A stretch of DNA of 64,000 nucleotides, taken from Chrysaora quinquecirrha. Lineage: Eukaryota > Cnidaria > Scyphozoa > Semaeostomeae > Pelagiidae. Where the stretch lies: contig JACTAT010000032.1 in assembly GCA_014526335.1 (NCBI GenBank), forward strand, positions 6,698,468-6,762,467. Reading direction: 5' to 3'. This document shows, one piece after another, positions 35,699 through 51,500 of the stretch. Made by a program: the position numbers and the translations under genes. Below the pieces are notes generated by a model, which had not been told where the DNA came from, did not search any database, and saw only the letters and a list, made by a program, of their open reading frames with translations. How positions within the stretch are numbered: position 1 is the stretch's first letter; every line of letters begins with the position of its first letter.

Positions 35699-36255
35699 CA
35701 CTGACATAACAATTACTAATATTTGTAATTTTTCAAATTTATATTTAAAAATTTTAATTACTCTTCTTAAAATTTCAAATGAGAGTTAGTACTTAAATTG
35801 TACATAATGTTTCTGTTTTGATCATAAAATGTTCCTAAAGAAATTGATACAAAAAACTGAAAATTGTGTATTTAATTCCCTACCACTTTCCAGTTGCATA
35901 GCCAGTTATTGAAGATTGGAGGAGCAAACGTTGGGGGCAAATTAGGTTGTGATTTTTAAGAACAAATAACCAAGTCATACCCTGGGACATTTTTACATCA
36001 GATTTAACCTATCTTAGCATTTATTGGAAGTGCCTCTCCTTTGGTTACGCTGATCCAATGCTACTTTTTTTGTTTTCAAAGGGAATTTATCTCAACAAAA
36101 AGGGTGCTTGTTTTAATGAAAAGGGCACTTCACTGACGGAGAAAATGGGAATGGCTTGTGGGGACACTTTTTATATCAATTGTTCTATAGTGATGTTTTT
36201 CTACCAGTTAGAGTTTTAAGGCATTAACATTTTAACATATAAAAAATAACAATTA
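35699..36255. other. convergent intergenic space between Rab and the DUF229 gene
   Basis: Contains the two 3' UTRs, which face each other. I see no gene or named repeat. Confidence 0.5.
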
Positions 36256-39200
36256 TCAAAAACGTTTACAAAAACAAAATTTCCTTAAATGAGGATATTT
36301 CTTAGCTATACAGCTCGGTTGATCTCCGTACAAATTAAGTCTACTTATATTAGGATCAATTTTTATTCGATTTTTATTATGTTTATAAATACTTATTTCA
36401 TAAATACCGTTACTAGGATAGACAGTTAAAACAAGTCTATAAATTTTAGGTTTTTTATTTCTAAAATTCAGTTTAATATCAGAAATATCAATAAATTCAT
36501 CTTCATCATGATTTTTGGATGATTTGAAAATTTCCCAACTATGTTTATTGACTGCAGCATAAGTTATGTTCATGAGTTTCAATTCTGAGCATTTTAATTT
36601 GCTATCGACTGTGGAGTTTTTAACTCTGTTAATATATTTCACTACTTGTTTAGCCATTTGATTAACTAGATGATCTTTAGTAGATATTTCAGTATATCTT
36701 AAACAAGGACACCAGTGATCATCAACCCCTGCGGATTGGCAAGTCCGTTCGCTACTGACCGGCGTCAGCAAACTCTGACCAATTTCTTTGCTATTTTTAC
36801 GCGGGAAATTCAAAATATGAAACAACGTAGCGTGGATGTCAAAGTGCGAAGTCAATGCCTCTGTATTCAGTTGAATAGTCTTTTTCAACTCAGAGTAGTC
36901 TTTGAGAAATTTATCAGGAATGCTGAGTGAGAAAAATGGCAGTCGCTCTTCCAAGCTCCCTAGCACCGAAGACCGAAAACCCGATGTTCTTAGTCCATGA
37001 TCACCAACAATAAAAACAAATGTATCTTTCAGAAGCCCTTTTTCCTTCATTTTCTTCATGAATTCCGTTAAATCTTTGTCCACATATTGTATATTATTTA
37101 AGTTGTTATGCGATATAGCCGATAACACCGTCATCGCAAGTTTAGGTCGATGTTCATACGAGCTAAATAGACTAAGCGTATAATCGAGATTAACGCGATG
37201 GTGAGGCCTATCTCCAACACATCTCCAATCGTCGCTTTCTTGTTTTGAAGCACGCCAGAAAATTCTTGAATAATGATCTGTGGGTTGTTGCTTGAACCCG
37301 TTCAGTCGGTAGTTAAATGCAGCAAAATCATAACTATCTTCGCTGAATAAAGTCACATAACCAGCCTCTGAAAAATTCCGAAATATCATAGGCCATTCAT
37401 CTACATATCCAGAGTTGTCAATATTCCTTCTAGTTTCTGGGAGATCTTTTTCTAACTGACCAACTAACATGGCACATAAGTTATCCGTTGTGCCATCCCC
37501 GACGATGGTATGTCCTTGAAATAAATAAGTATTTCTATCTCCTTTAAGGTATTTATAAGTCTCTGGCATTTTTCTGACAGCATTTGCAGCGGATTGCGAC
37601 TCCAGCACTATTAATAAAACGTTGTATAAACCTAGCTGTTTAGCATTGTCATGTTCTTTAATTGTATCCCTCTTAGGAGACACTTTTGCATGATATTCCA
37701 AAAAGATTTCTTTTTTCTTCACGAAAACCAGTTTTATGAAATCTTCTAAAATGGGCAATTCAATTCTCACATCTACAATTTAAATGGTTTATTTATTTAG
37801 TTATAAAATTATTTATTCATTGACATTCATTCGTTATATTTTCTTACTTTCTTATTAACTTGTTTATCAATTCTTCATTTATTAATTTGTTTTACTTATT
37901 TAGCTTTGCATACATTTATGTATTATTTCATTAGTCTTTGAGGAGTACAAAATTTCAATATTGCAAGAAACAGCGGAAACATTTTTGGACATATCTAAAA
38001 GCTTTTTTCGTCTGACACTGCACAGAGTATAAACGTCAGAAACAGATCGAAACAATATTATTTTATTCCTTTAGCGGTTTATATTCTTGACTCATAAAAT
38101 TCTAAAAATGTTGACAAAAATCGAAGACATCTTTGGACATACTTGAAGCCTCTTTTGTCTGACAATCCTCAGAGTTTAAGCGTCATAAACAGACCGAAAC
38201 AATTGATTAAGGCATTTATTCCCATTAACCAGACGCGGATCAAAATGCACCAATCAAATCGCGAAATACAATGAGAAGACTGAGTAATAGAATAAATCCA
38301 AAAAGGCATTTAAGTATGTCCATAGATGTTTCCACTTTGTATCGACATTTAACTGATAAATGTAGCTGTATTTGCAGTTGAAGCAATACTGGAAATTATG
38401 TTGAAGGGACAATGCGATTATGACGTCACTTACTTGTGTCTTTGAAATGATGCATGTGCCATTTCGAGGTATCTTTCTCACAATCACGTGACAATATAAG
38501 TTCAGTATAATCTCCATAATCATCTGACATCATCTGGACGCATGCGCCTGTCTTTGAATGTCTTATGGCACCATTTGATTCGAATCGAAATTTCGTATTA
38601 TCATAATCACAATCATAAGTCAATACCACAGGACATCTTCCCTCACAGTCATCTAGAAAGAAAGTTGTCAGGTTCATTAAAAGATACAAAAACGAATCTC
38701 AGATCATCAGTTGCTGATGTATGCGAAGAGGCAAGAGTTGACTAACTTTTCTTTCGTACATGTCATGTCTTACGGTAGACAGTATGGAAAAGAGAGTGCT
38801 GTGGGCATTCATACTAAGGCAAAGAAGAAGGGGAAGGCCACGAATTGGATGGAACAGAACAGTAAAAGAAGTTTGTGGCTCAATGACACCAGTATGCAGA
38901 ATTGCAGACTATGGGAGATTTCGCTCAATCGTTCGAAGAGCCATGCTCTGATGAGGGAACGAGAGCTGGCTACCTATGACGACAACGACAGTCCTCACTC
39001 CTGAGATCATTGGATATATAAAGGAAACTTTCCACCCTGCACAAAGGGAGTGGCATGGTACTATAGGTTCGGTTTGGGTGCGCCAAGGGTGCGCTGAGCT
39101 CTTCAGATACAGCAAGGGAATATTCATAAATGGTTTGGAGACCGGATATTCCCTCCCCCGGGAGCTGGAAAGCCTTAATGTAGAATAGCGACGGTTGCAA

Positions 39201-41152
39201 TGACCAGCATCGTAAGATACGGCATCTCAGTCCGTTGTGTATGACATGGATGACAGTGGGAAGTATCTTTCTTCTATTTAAACAAAAGTTCATGCATTAT
39301 TAGACATGAACATCACTACTTATCATGACAAAGTATTTGATATTTAGCGGGGCAATGTGTCCGGAGAGATAAAAGAGAGATGGGGGTCAAAACAGCATAT
39401 TTTCTCACCTTGCACACCCAAACATTGCTCTTTCAACGTCATGATTCGGCCATTCTCGACAATTTCAACAAATCCTTCAGGAATGCATGTTTCTATTGCA
39501 GTCACATGATCATTCGAGTCGAATCGTAAGATTTTGTTGTTCTTGGTTACAAGACATCCAATATTGCCTGAAAATTAAACAGTATCATTATCATTATACA
39601 AATATTAAGGTGTTGCTACACAGTTCAGGGGCTTGATAAAGCTGTTTAACCTTGAATAACGCTTTCTTTTGCTGGCAGTTGCTTAAGACTCTATAAATCT
39701 ATACCACACCGGTACAACAAGCATCCACAAAGAAGATACCTCTCTACAGCTAAGGAAAACAGCACAGGTACCACGAGTGTCCATTATATAGATTCCAAAA
39801 ACATTGCATTGGGAAAAAGATAAGCAGGACCTGCCAAAGCTACTAGGCATAGAACCATGCTTTGTTTTCTAGCAGTTGTTTAGACCTTTTTCAAGAACCT
39901 ACGCCTGTAAAAACACATACCCACACAGAAGGTATCTCTCTGCAAAGGACAATAGCACAGATACCACGAGTGTCCAATTATATAGATTCCAAAAACATTT
40001 AGAACAACAATAAGCAGGTCCTGCTAAAGCTGCTACGCCCGTAAAAACACATACTCACACAGTAGACAGTTTTCTACAATTGAAAATAACGTTTGACGCA
40101 CGAGGGTCCGTTGTTTTGAGCTTCAACTTTCCAGGAGGAGGTCCCAAGTGGAGGTATATGGATGGTCACACAGCAGACACCCCTCTAAAACGTCCAATTT
40201 CATTGAAACCATAAATTTCCATTATACGGAGGTTCCACTTTACGTATAGAGTTACACCTCTCTACAACGGATAATAACACTGGTTCCACAAGCGTCCACT
40301 GTCTGGATGTTTTACACGCTTTTTTTTTATAAGGAACCACTTTATAAGGAACCTACATGTAGAAGGCCCGAAAATTTAAAGAACTTATACTACTAAAGAA
40401 AAAATCATTAAGGAACTTTTTAATGTTGAATACTTTCATCATTGCAAATAATCAAGAATTAGAACGCCGGTTACATTCATTTGCAGCCGAAAATCACATA
40501 AATTGTACGCTACGCATGTATCAAATTTTTGTTTGAGTAGTTTCGAGCTTTGCTCACATGCAAATGTATCTCTTTTATTGTTAAGACCACTGTATGTGCA
40601 GTTAAAATTAAGGAACTATTAAGGAACTTTTGGAACTACAATTGTCTCAAAAGATGCCCAAAAATAAGGAACTTTAACAACTAGGCCTTGAGGTAGGTTC
40701 CTTATAAAAAAAAGCGTGTACTTTGCATCGAAAAGACATAATTGAAACCTACCTCGTCGAATGGGAGTTTTCTTGAAATCAGTTAACAGCAAAGGACTTG
40801 AATATTGAACACCAAAATCGTCTTCATCTGGTCTTTGTATATACTGCATATGCATATAAGTAACATCGTCAACATTGATGATAAGAAATCCATCGGAAAT
40901 CGTCGCGATGTTCTTCTTACGACAATCCAGTTCAGCCAGATTTTCCAGCTCATCTAGGGCTTGTTTATGATAAGGATTAATCTTTGGCAGCAGACAAGCA
41001 GGAGAACTGTTGTTTACAGTTCTTTTCACCTGTTTCTGAAATTCCTCAAGCTGATATCGATTGAAATAAACCTGATAAAATGCAACTGAACAGAACGACA
41101 CAACGATAAGAATAATCAAGAAAAAGCGACTGTAGAACAAAGTTTTGTACAT
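36256..41152 (-). CDS. type II membrane DUF229 protein with embedded ricin-type lectin segment
   Basis: Four exons (41152-40753, 39567-39409, 38652-38434, 37772-36256; phases 1, 1, 1) give 764 residues. Residues 1-10 are cytosolic and about 11-30 form a membrane anchor (FFLIILIVVSFCSVAFYQVY). A family-typical stem follows (CLLPKINPY, LDC). Residues about 134-259, in two small exons, look like a beta-trefoil: RFDSNDHV, DCEGRCPVVLTYDC, GAIRHSKTGACV, LILSRDC and a W. The last exon is the DUF229 domain, an alkaline phosphatase/sulfatase-fold family of unknown substrate: YNVLLIVLESQS, GHTIVGDGTTDN, FIVGDHGLR and SLEERLPFF. The conserved DHG metal-type motif is present, so an active enzyme is possible, probably in the secretory pathway or at the cell surface. 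Intron 2 holds a LINE remnant; intron 1 holds repeats and a MITE. Confidence 0.85.
38741..39004 (+). mobile_element. decayed LINE 3' coding remnant
   Basis: One frame contains RRRGRPRIGWNRTVKEVC followed by DYGRFRSIVRRAM, the tail signature (G-RPR-W ... WRSIV..A) of many LINE endonuclease/reverse-transcriptase proteins. It then slips to a neighbouring frame (RERELATYDDND). It lies in intron 2 of the DUF229 gene on the opposite strand. Confidence 0.65.
39760..40080. repeat. two degenerate copies of a roughly 190-bp repeat in DUF229 intron 1
   Basis: AGCACAGGTACCACGAGTGT plus TATATAGATTCCAAAAACAT occurs at about 39761 and again at about 39950, and CCTGTAAAAACACATACCC recurs similarly. Related fragments (AACCATGCTTTGTTTT, AAGAATCTACATCC) occur near 50346. 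Confidence 0.55.
40315..40718. mobile_element. 404-bp MITE with TA flanks (Tc1/mariner-like), DUF229 intron 1
   Basis: The left end CACGCTTTTTTTTTATAAGG and the right end CCTTATAAAAAAAAGCGTG are inverted repeats of about 25 bp ending at TAGGTTCC-type sequence. TA flanks both sides. AAGGAACTTTT-like motifs repeat inside. A diverged relative sits at 52310-52690. Confidence 0.75.
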
Positions 41153-41843
41153 TACGCTGACGACCTATACACAACAAATATAAACTGTATAGACAAAGAC
41201 TGGTTAAAGAAAGACACAGATTTAGTGAAATCTTGATTTACGGTTTTGCAACCTGTTGCAATGTATGTGGTTAATTGATCAACCTTCTGGTGTGCCTTAT
41301 GCTTGGATGATCATCTATAGAAACAGTCGTATAAACATTTACTGGTTTACCTATAAACTGGCTGAGACACCGTCTGACTGAACGAAAATGCTCACGAAAT
41401 CCAGTTTGAGACCGGGGCAAATTTCAGATACAGTGTGTTTCCTAATATAAGAAGTTAAGTTTTTATTAGGGTGTTGTTTATATACAAAAGGCTTTTTCAT
41501 ATATTGTCTTTCTCGAAGCCTGATGCTTCTTGTCTGTTGGCTTCTCTGTGGGCTTCTTATCCACGGAGACTTATTAATGGTATTCATAAGAAGGTATATA
41601 CTAAGGATTTACAAGAGGCTGTATTCTAAATTTGTCAATTGTCAGCTGCCTCAAAAGCATGCACCTTGAATATCGACCTCCTTAGCGGGAAATCTTCTGT
41701 GCCGAGTTTTTTGCTTTCTTCAACGAAAATACCATTCGCTACATTGAGCAAACAAATTGAGAACAACTTCTCGTAAAGTCAAATCTCACGATCAACAGAT
41801 ATTTAAATAGCTTAAAAAAGAGAAAAATAAAAAAAAATTGTTA
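41153..41843. other. promoter side of the DUF229 gene and 3' flank of CCDC77
   Basis: No supported gene. A 78-codon open frame on the - strand (41351-41587) has no recognisable features. Confidence 0.45.
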
Positions 41844-44596
<2,753 letters not shown>

Positions 44597-45027
44597 TTTC
44601 TAACCGACTGACAGAGCTTTTCAAAAATAGCGCCAACAACAACAACATCAAACAAAGACCACAGGGTGTAAAGCAATTTGACAACTTGGAACAAAGTTTC
44701 AAACATTGTCATGTTTAAAAACAAACATTGGAAATTTGTTGATTTTCAAAAATTTAATCACGATTCCCGTGCTTTGCATTACATATAACGCAATAAATAC
44801 TATCTAAATTATCCAAACATAGTATAGAATCGAAGTCGATGCTCCAAAATGTACGAGAAATCTATGTTACAATCCTTGAATTAAACTAAATCGTTTACTT
44901 TCATTTTTACCAATTCTCATTGAAAACATAAAGTAGGTCTTAAATCTTTAAGAACCACAGAGAAAGGTAAATTCTTGAAATCTAGATCTAGGATAGATTG
45001 AAGGTTTCTCCTTTAAGGAGAGTAGAC

Positions 45028-45290
45028 CCTGGTTAAATGACCAACCAAAAGATTGTTTGCTCAACAAACTTTTAAATGTTTCTAGGTTCGCCCGTTTGGC
45101 CAAAATGCAGAGAATAGCAATGTCTAGAGGATGGACAAAGAAAGAGGGATAGTGTGAAAATTGTGTTGAAAATATTCAAAACATTGCCTGCTTGGTGCAA
45201 GAAAAATGTTTGTTAAACAATGTTTTATGAGGTAAACTTTGCAAACAGCATGCTTCACAAGCAAACTTAATTGAACTTGGTCAAAAAGTT
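45028..45290. mobile_element. eroded member of the CCCTGGCCAAACG family
   Basis: It begins ACCCTGGTTAAATGACCAAC and contains GTTCGCCCGTTTGGCCAAAA and AAAATGTTTGTTAAACAATG. It lies between CCDC77 and the 3' end of NEDD1. The match is weak but ordered like the better copies. Confidence 0.35.
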
Positions 45291-45538
45291 TGTTCCTTGA
45301 TATCTTTATCAGAGTAAAAATTGAATCACAATGACCAGGGATTCTTTCAAGGGACCTTGAAAAGATAGGCGTTCTATTGCTGGTTAGGAAAAAGGACAGA
45401 GGGCTATGAGGAGCGGGAGAATACTCACCAGTTAGTATGTCAAAAGAAGCCCTGACAGTGGCTACAAAAACAGTTGAAACATTCTTGTGATTAGAATTTT
45501 AGTTCAACTGATAACTTTCCCACCTGTGTTCAGTTATT

Positions 45539-48500
45539 CTAGTAATTGGTTTTCAACCTTTTAATTTCTTCTTTTAATCTCTCGTTTTCTTTGATTAACT
45601 CTTGATTTGGAGACATTTGTTCCAGCATTCGTCGAGTCTCTTCCTAAAAAAGACACAAATCAATTTTTCAAAGCACAGCTGGCAAAATGGTAGCACATAG
45701 CTACATGTTCATAAAAAGCCCACCCAAGAGCCTGAGACCCTGGCAAGATGATTCAACATTATTTGTAAAACCGTTATTTGAAATTTGCTTATAAAGCGAT
45801 GTTTGAACGTTTGGCCACGTCACAAAACATTATTTGACAAAGGAACTTCCTTCATAAAAAAAGTTCATAAATGTTTTTGCTTGATGCACGCGAAAATGTT
45901 TGACGAGCATTATTTCACGGCGTGGCCAAACGGTAAAATAGTTTGCTGGACTTGCAAACTTCATATGTTTGACAAACAATGTGTGATCGTTTGGTCAGGG
46001 TCACAAACCACAATTCAAATTCGTAGTCTCAAACATTTCCTATCGGCTTGTCATTAAAATAAAAAAGGGGAAATTATTAACCTGATGTATATGAAACTGT
46101 CGAATCATTTCTCCCTGAAGATGTATGAATCCACGATGCATGGCTTCTCTGTTGCATAGAAAAAAAACATAGAAAATATTATTGCAAAGCTAGGGTGCAA
46201 ACAGCTTGTGGGGATGTTGAGGACAGTGGGAAACCAATATCAAGTTACCATGAAAGAGTAGGGAGAAGGAGAAGCGCACCAGCACCCTGAGCACCAGACA
46301 GGATATGAGCATATTCTGAAAAAGTTGAACAACATTTCTCCTTGTCTCACTGAAAAATGAATCATATGATCAACGAAGGTTTATATCATCGCACTACCCC
46401 AGGTAATACATGGAGGGCAGTTACTGAACAGTTTAATACGACAAATCGCAAATTGACTTCACTTTAAGAAAAATGGGACAAAGGCGAAACCAAAGCGGAT
46501 TTAATTTTATAAAATAGGAAGCTTTTGTCAGAATATATCAAATTGAAAAACCACAAATTAAAAAGGGGAAAGCAGGCTAAATAACAAAAGAAACATGCCC
46601 CAACATGCCTTGGATGTAAGACAATCATCTGAAATTTGTGAGAAACAAGCTTGGGAAACTACCTTCGTATAGGCAGGCAGAATTTCAAAATGGGGATCTG
46701 CAGGTCGATTGATACAGCCTTCGACTTGGCATTTAAATGTTCTCTTTATTTGGGATGCCTCGTGTTATTGTTTGGCTTCACAGATGTGTACAATAGAAAT
46801 CAAAACTTGCAAGAAAAATATGGAGTACTGCAGGATGTTTTACAAGAAAGTCAAATTGAGTCAAGACATCGAAGAGATGTAACCGATGATGCCAAAGAAG
46901 AGATCAAAACATTAGAAGCCAAAATCGATGCTTTGCATAGAAGGTGCATAATTTCTAGTTTTCGTTGGTTTAGTAAGCATTATAATTAGATTAAATTGAA
47001 AATAAACAAGACCCCGACAAAACCAGGGAATAGGATGGCTAAATAGGTATAGCTCCAGGCCTTTGAGCGACTTCAGCAAATAGACGTTCTTTTACACGAT
47101 GAAATACACGAAAAACTCGAAAAACTGCAATAAGAAATACCAGGCTGATATTTAAGCCAAATATGTTCTAACTTTCTGAAATCTCAGAAACTACTCGAGT
47201 GGAAACACCTTTACGCACTGTAGTTTTGTACATTCTCAGAAAATATTGTATCATTGCCCGATCATTGCTAATGTTGCTTTACATATTTAAATGTTTGACA
47301 TTAAGGGCTAAGAAACAGAATTACAGTAACCTATTTTTACAAAGTTCTTCTTTCAAAACAGGATAAACAAAACCAAGCATTTGCAGCACTTGTTCAAACG
47401 CCATTTGCTGCATTACTGCCTTTTCTAAGAGGCCCAATGGGGAAGCCTGGTAAGAAGGGCAAAAGAGGGCAGAAGGAGACGCAGGTGGGTATATTTTGAT
47501 GACAGTGATTATTAACAGTAAACCAACAGTATTATACTTTCTTTGTTAAGGCATCTACTATTCAAAGGACTGCAATAGATGTGTTAAATTTATCATATTT
47601 TCCTCTTTAAAAGCTCTAGCAACAACAACAACCTTAGACAACAGCAGAAACAACAACAACAACAAATACTCCTTGCTACTGACATGAATCGAATTGCTCA
47701 AAGTCAAAACAGTATATAGATTTGAAGCATCCAACAACTCAACTAAATTTCGATAGGAACAATTCGTGTAATAAACCCACTATTAATCGGGTAACTTATG
47801 CTACGAAGCGATAACCACGGCTTCTGGTCAACTCTACAAATAACCTAATATAAATCGAGATCAATTCACTTCAACAGGGTCCCCAGGCAGAAGAGGTAAA
47901 ACAGGACCACAGGGAATCAAGGGAGAAACATACAAACATATCACCAATGATACTGGTAGCAATACGTACGTCAGATGGGGAAGAAGAGAATGCCCGGATG
48001 TAGATGGTACTGAAATGATATACACAGGTTTGTATGAAGATATTATACATATGTATGTGAAGTATAGGGATGTATTGGTTTAATAAATCTTGAACCATTG
48101 AGTTGGTGCTCACAGTTGACACTCTGTGTAATGCCTTTATAAAGAAAGCAAAAAGAAACCGAGGTAAGGCAGCACTGGAGAAAATCTAACAGCTGAAACA
48201 TTAAAAAGCAAAATGGGAAGACAAACCAAGTAACAGTGACTTGAAGAAGCTAATCATAATTTCATTGCAGTCTAGGTCGAAATTAGCTACGTCAAAGTTC
48301 AAAGAATGCAATGTGGAAGTTTCTAAAGTTTTAGGGTGCATTTTTTTTGTCCTTTTTTGTGCCTCTTCCTGCCCTTCTTTTTTCTCGAGGCTTCCGAGAC
48401 ATCGAAAGTCAATACTTTTGGACAACTCTCGGGAAAATCCATAGACTTTATAGCTCCAAATTCACCAGACTTCAGAGCTGGAGGATTTCGCAGGCTTCGC

Positions 48501-51500
48501 AGAGATTCTCGCGTTCATGTCAACTAGGGCAACTTTTTTAGTAGACTGGCAACAAAGTTAAACACACAAGCCAACTTATAACATTAACGTTGATTTGATT
48601 ATTGACTCTAGGGTATGCAGCGGGACAATGGTACGACCATACTGGTGGAATGTCAAACACAGTGTGCCTGCATTCAGATCCAAAATTTGGCAAATTCTCA
48701 GACAAGCAAGATACTATTCAATGGATTTACGGAGTGGAATACCAAATAGATGCCTTCAATACATTAGGAAAAGCAAAACATGATGAAGATGCGCCATGTG
48801 CTGTATGCAGAGCAAGGAAAAGAGGAGTTCAGATCATGATACCAGGTAGAAATCTATGTCCAAAAGGTTGGAAGACTGAATATCAAGGTTATTTGATGAG
48901 TCCACATTATGGTCATAAAGGACGATCAACGGCCGTCTGTGTTGATGCTGATGCCGAAGGGTTCCCACGTTCAAGTGCAGATAAGAATGGTAATCTTTGG
49001 TACACGATACAAGCATCTTGTGGATCTTTGCCATGTGGTCCGTATGTTAGCGGAAGAGAGTTGACATGCGCAGTATGTTCAAAGTGAGGTGGAAAGAAAT
49101 TCATTGACTTATCCTTAAACTGACGTTTAATTTTTAAGAAAAGTAAGTTTTCCAGTATGAATAGCTTAAAAACATTAAAGAATACGTTATTTTGTATTCG
49201 TTAGTAAGCTGAATATAAAAATTAGGTCATTGCTTATTATAAGAAACTTTGGACTAAAATTTTCCTGTAAATTCTCAATAACCTTTATTAAAAGAATCGA
49301 ACTTAGTTAAGTAAGATTGATGATAGATTAAGGGGGTCATACCTAGTTATTCTATTGCATCATCAATCCATATCAATACATAATAAAACCAATTTGAAAT
49401 GAAGGTACGCCATTCGTCAGGGGATCTTTTGTCGTAGCGCCTCAGACTAGTTTCATTATTTTAGTATGATAACGTATGTACCTCCTAATTCGTCAAACGA
49501 TTCAGTAGATTTATATCAATTTGATGATAAATGACGGGGGTCTTACCTGCTGTCTTCGATTGCATCTTCAATCATATTACGAATAAATTCAATTTGAAAT
49601 GGATGTAGGCCATTTGTTATCTGATCTCTTGCCATGGCGCCTTCTTGAGAACCCGGACTTGTCTCATTCTGCTCTGGTAACCTTCCATTAACATGTCTCA
49701 TATTCGCACTGTCTGCTCTAGTTTTGTCGTCCTTAACTGCCTTCGATAAACGTGATCGTAAGCTTTCCAAATCACTGTCCGAGAATTCGCTGTCCAAGTT
49801 CTTGTTTCGCTCGGCAAAACGTAACTGCATCGAATTTGAAGGCCTTGATAACAGCTGCGTTTTTTCTGTTCTTGACTCCTAAAAATTATGGAGCAATAAC
49901 AAATTCGTTGAAACAGAGAAATTATATCATAGTAAATATACATTTAAGACCTGCACATAATAACCTTCATTAAATGAGAACCTACACAGCCGAACAAATT
50001 GTCCCGAAATTTTATGGAAACTCCTTAATTTTTCCATAAACTCGTGCAGCTTTTTGTCCATAAATTATCCAAAAATCATAATTTGTCCTTAAATTTTAGG
50101 GGCATTTGTCCCTATTCTTCATCAAGGGCTGAAAGTCTGTATACAGTTTGAAATTATATATTTTCTACCAAGTAATTGATAACCATTTTAGCCTGAAATC
50201 CAAACAGGTTCTAGATGAAGGGACTCGGATCACTCACTGGCGTTTAAAGGCAACCAGTGTATGAGCTACCCTCTTCCATGGAAGCCGAAAATATTGCATT
50301 AAGATCAACGATTAGCAAAGCCTGCTAGGACTGTTAAACCTTAAAACCATGCTTTGTTTTTCTGGCAGATACATTACATCTTCCTTTAAGAATCTACATC
50401 CTGAATCCTGTCCAGAATATGGTAACCTCTCATTCAATTAAGACCTTAAAAGGCTAAGGCTGTATTCAGATACTTAGGCCACAGTCGTTGAGACAGTATA
50501 GGGTCAAAAGCTGAGGAACAAAAATATAGTTGGACCACCAATGATGAAGTCCCTCTATTACTCCTTCTTTCTACATCTGTATTTGCATATTGAAAATGTT
50601 CCTACTCTCTGTTATTTCCACTCCCACCCTTCTCCATTCTACTATACTAAGAGACTGTCTAAATTACCAGGAGTTTCTTAAAGAGCTCAACTTCAATGTA
50701 TTTTTAAATTACCTCTTCAGTATTCGTTCCTAAAAGAGCGCTTCTTCTTGATATTTCTGCTCGCATCGTTTCCATGGGAACAATATCCACATCACTAATA
50801 CCGCTTTCAGCCTCAGAATCACCTGAAATCGAAACAAAAAACCTGAATCTCGTTCTGAATGGACAATATTAAGGAAAAGTCTGTAATCAAGGTTAAGAAT
50901 ACGAACTAACCTTAAATTGAAACGTTTTCCCACCCTTAACCAGAGCTTAACTTTACAAGAGATCAACTAGATCAATTTTGTTATCAACCTCTGCCAATAG
51001 CAGACCCAGCTTTTGTTTTGCTTCAATATGACTTTCGTACAATACCCTAGCCCCCAGATCTCATCGACGATCAGCCGTCAACCGATTTTTGCTTATTTTC
51101 TTTGCTAGCTGTGGAGAATTTTTGAGATCACTTAAACAATTACATTGTCTGAGAAGCCAATCAGAACGCAGAGCAGCTCCTGACAGTTACCAGGCCTGGG
51201 TCAAATACGGACATTGCGATATTGCACAGCGCATCATGGGTCATAACAGCTAACAAAATTAAGACGGTTTCATACTGAATATATTTGAGTCTTACTGCTT
51301 CTGAGCAAGGCACAATAAGAGTATATGCAGTATGCCTAGAGATAAATTCCATTTCTCCCTGGTCCTATTTGCCCTGCTGTGACGTCGTTGGTTTAACAGT
51401 TCATCAATTCAATTCAACAGAGACAAATTCAATGAAATGAAATAAACGTAGTTTACCCCCTCTCAGAGGTGAAAATAACGATCCAAGCTGCTTTGATGGG

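Noticed and set aside
47059..47132. Short coil-like frame (AFERLQQIDVLLHDEIHEKL) after an AG, considered as a missing collagen exon
   Set aside because: It starts in the wrong phase for exon 1 and ends in TAA without a donor. It remains the best candidate if an indel error lies nearby.
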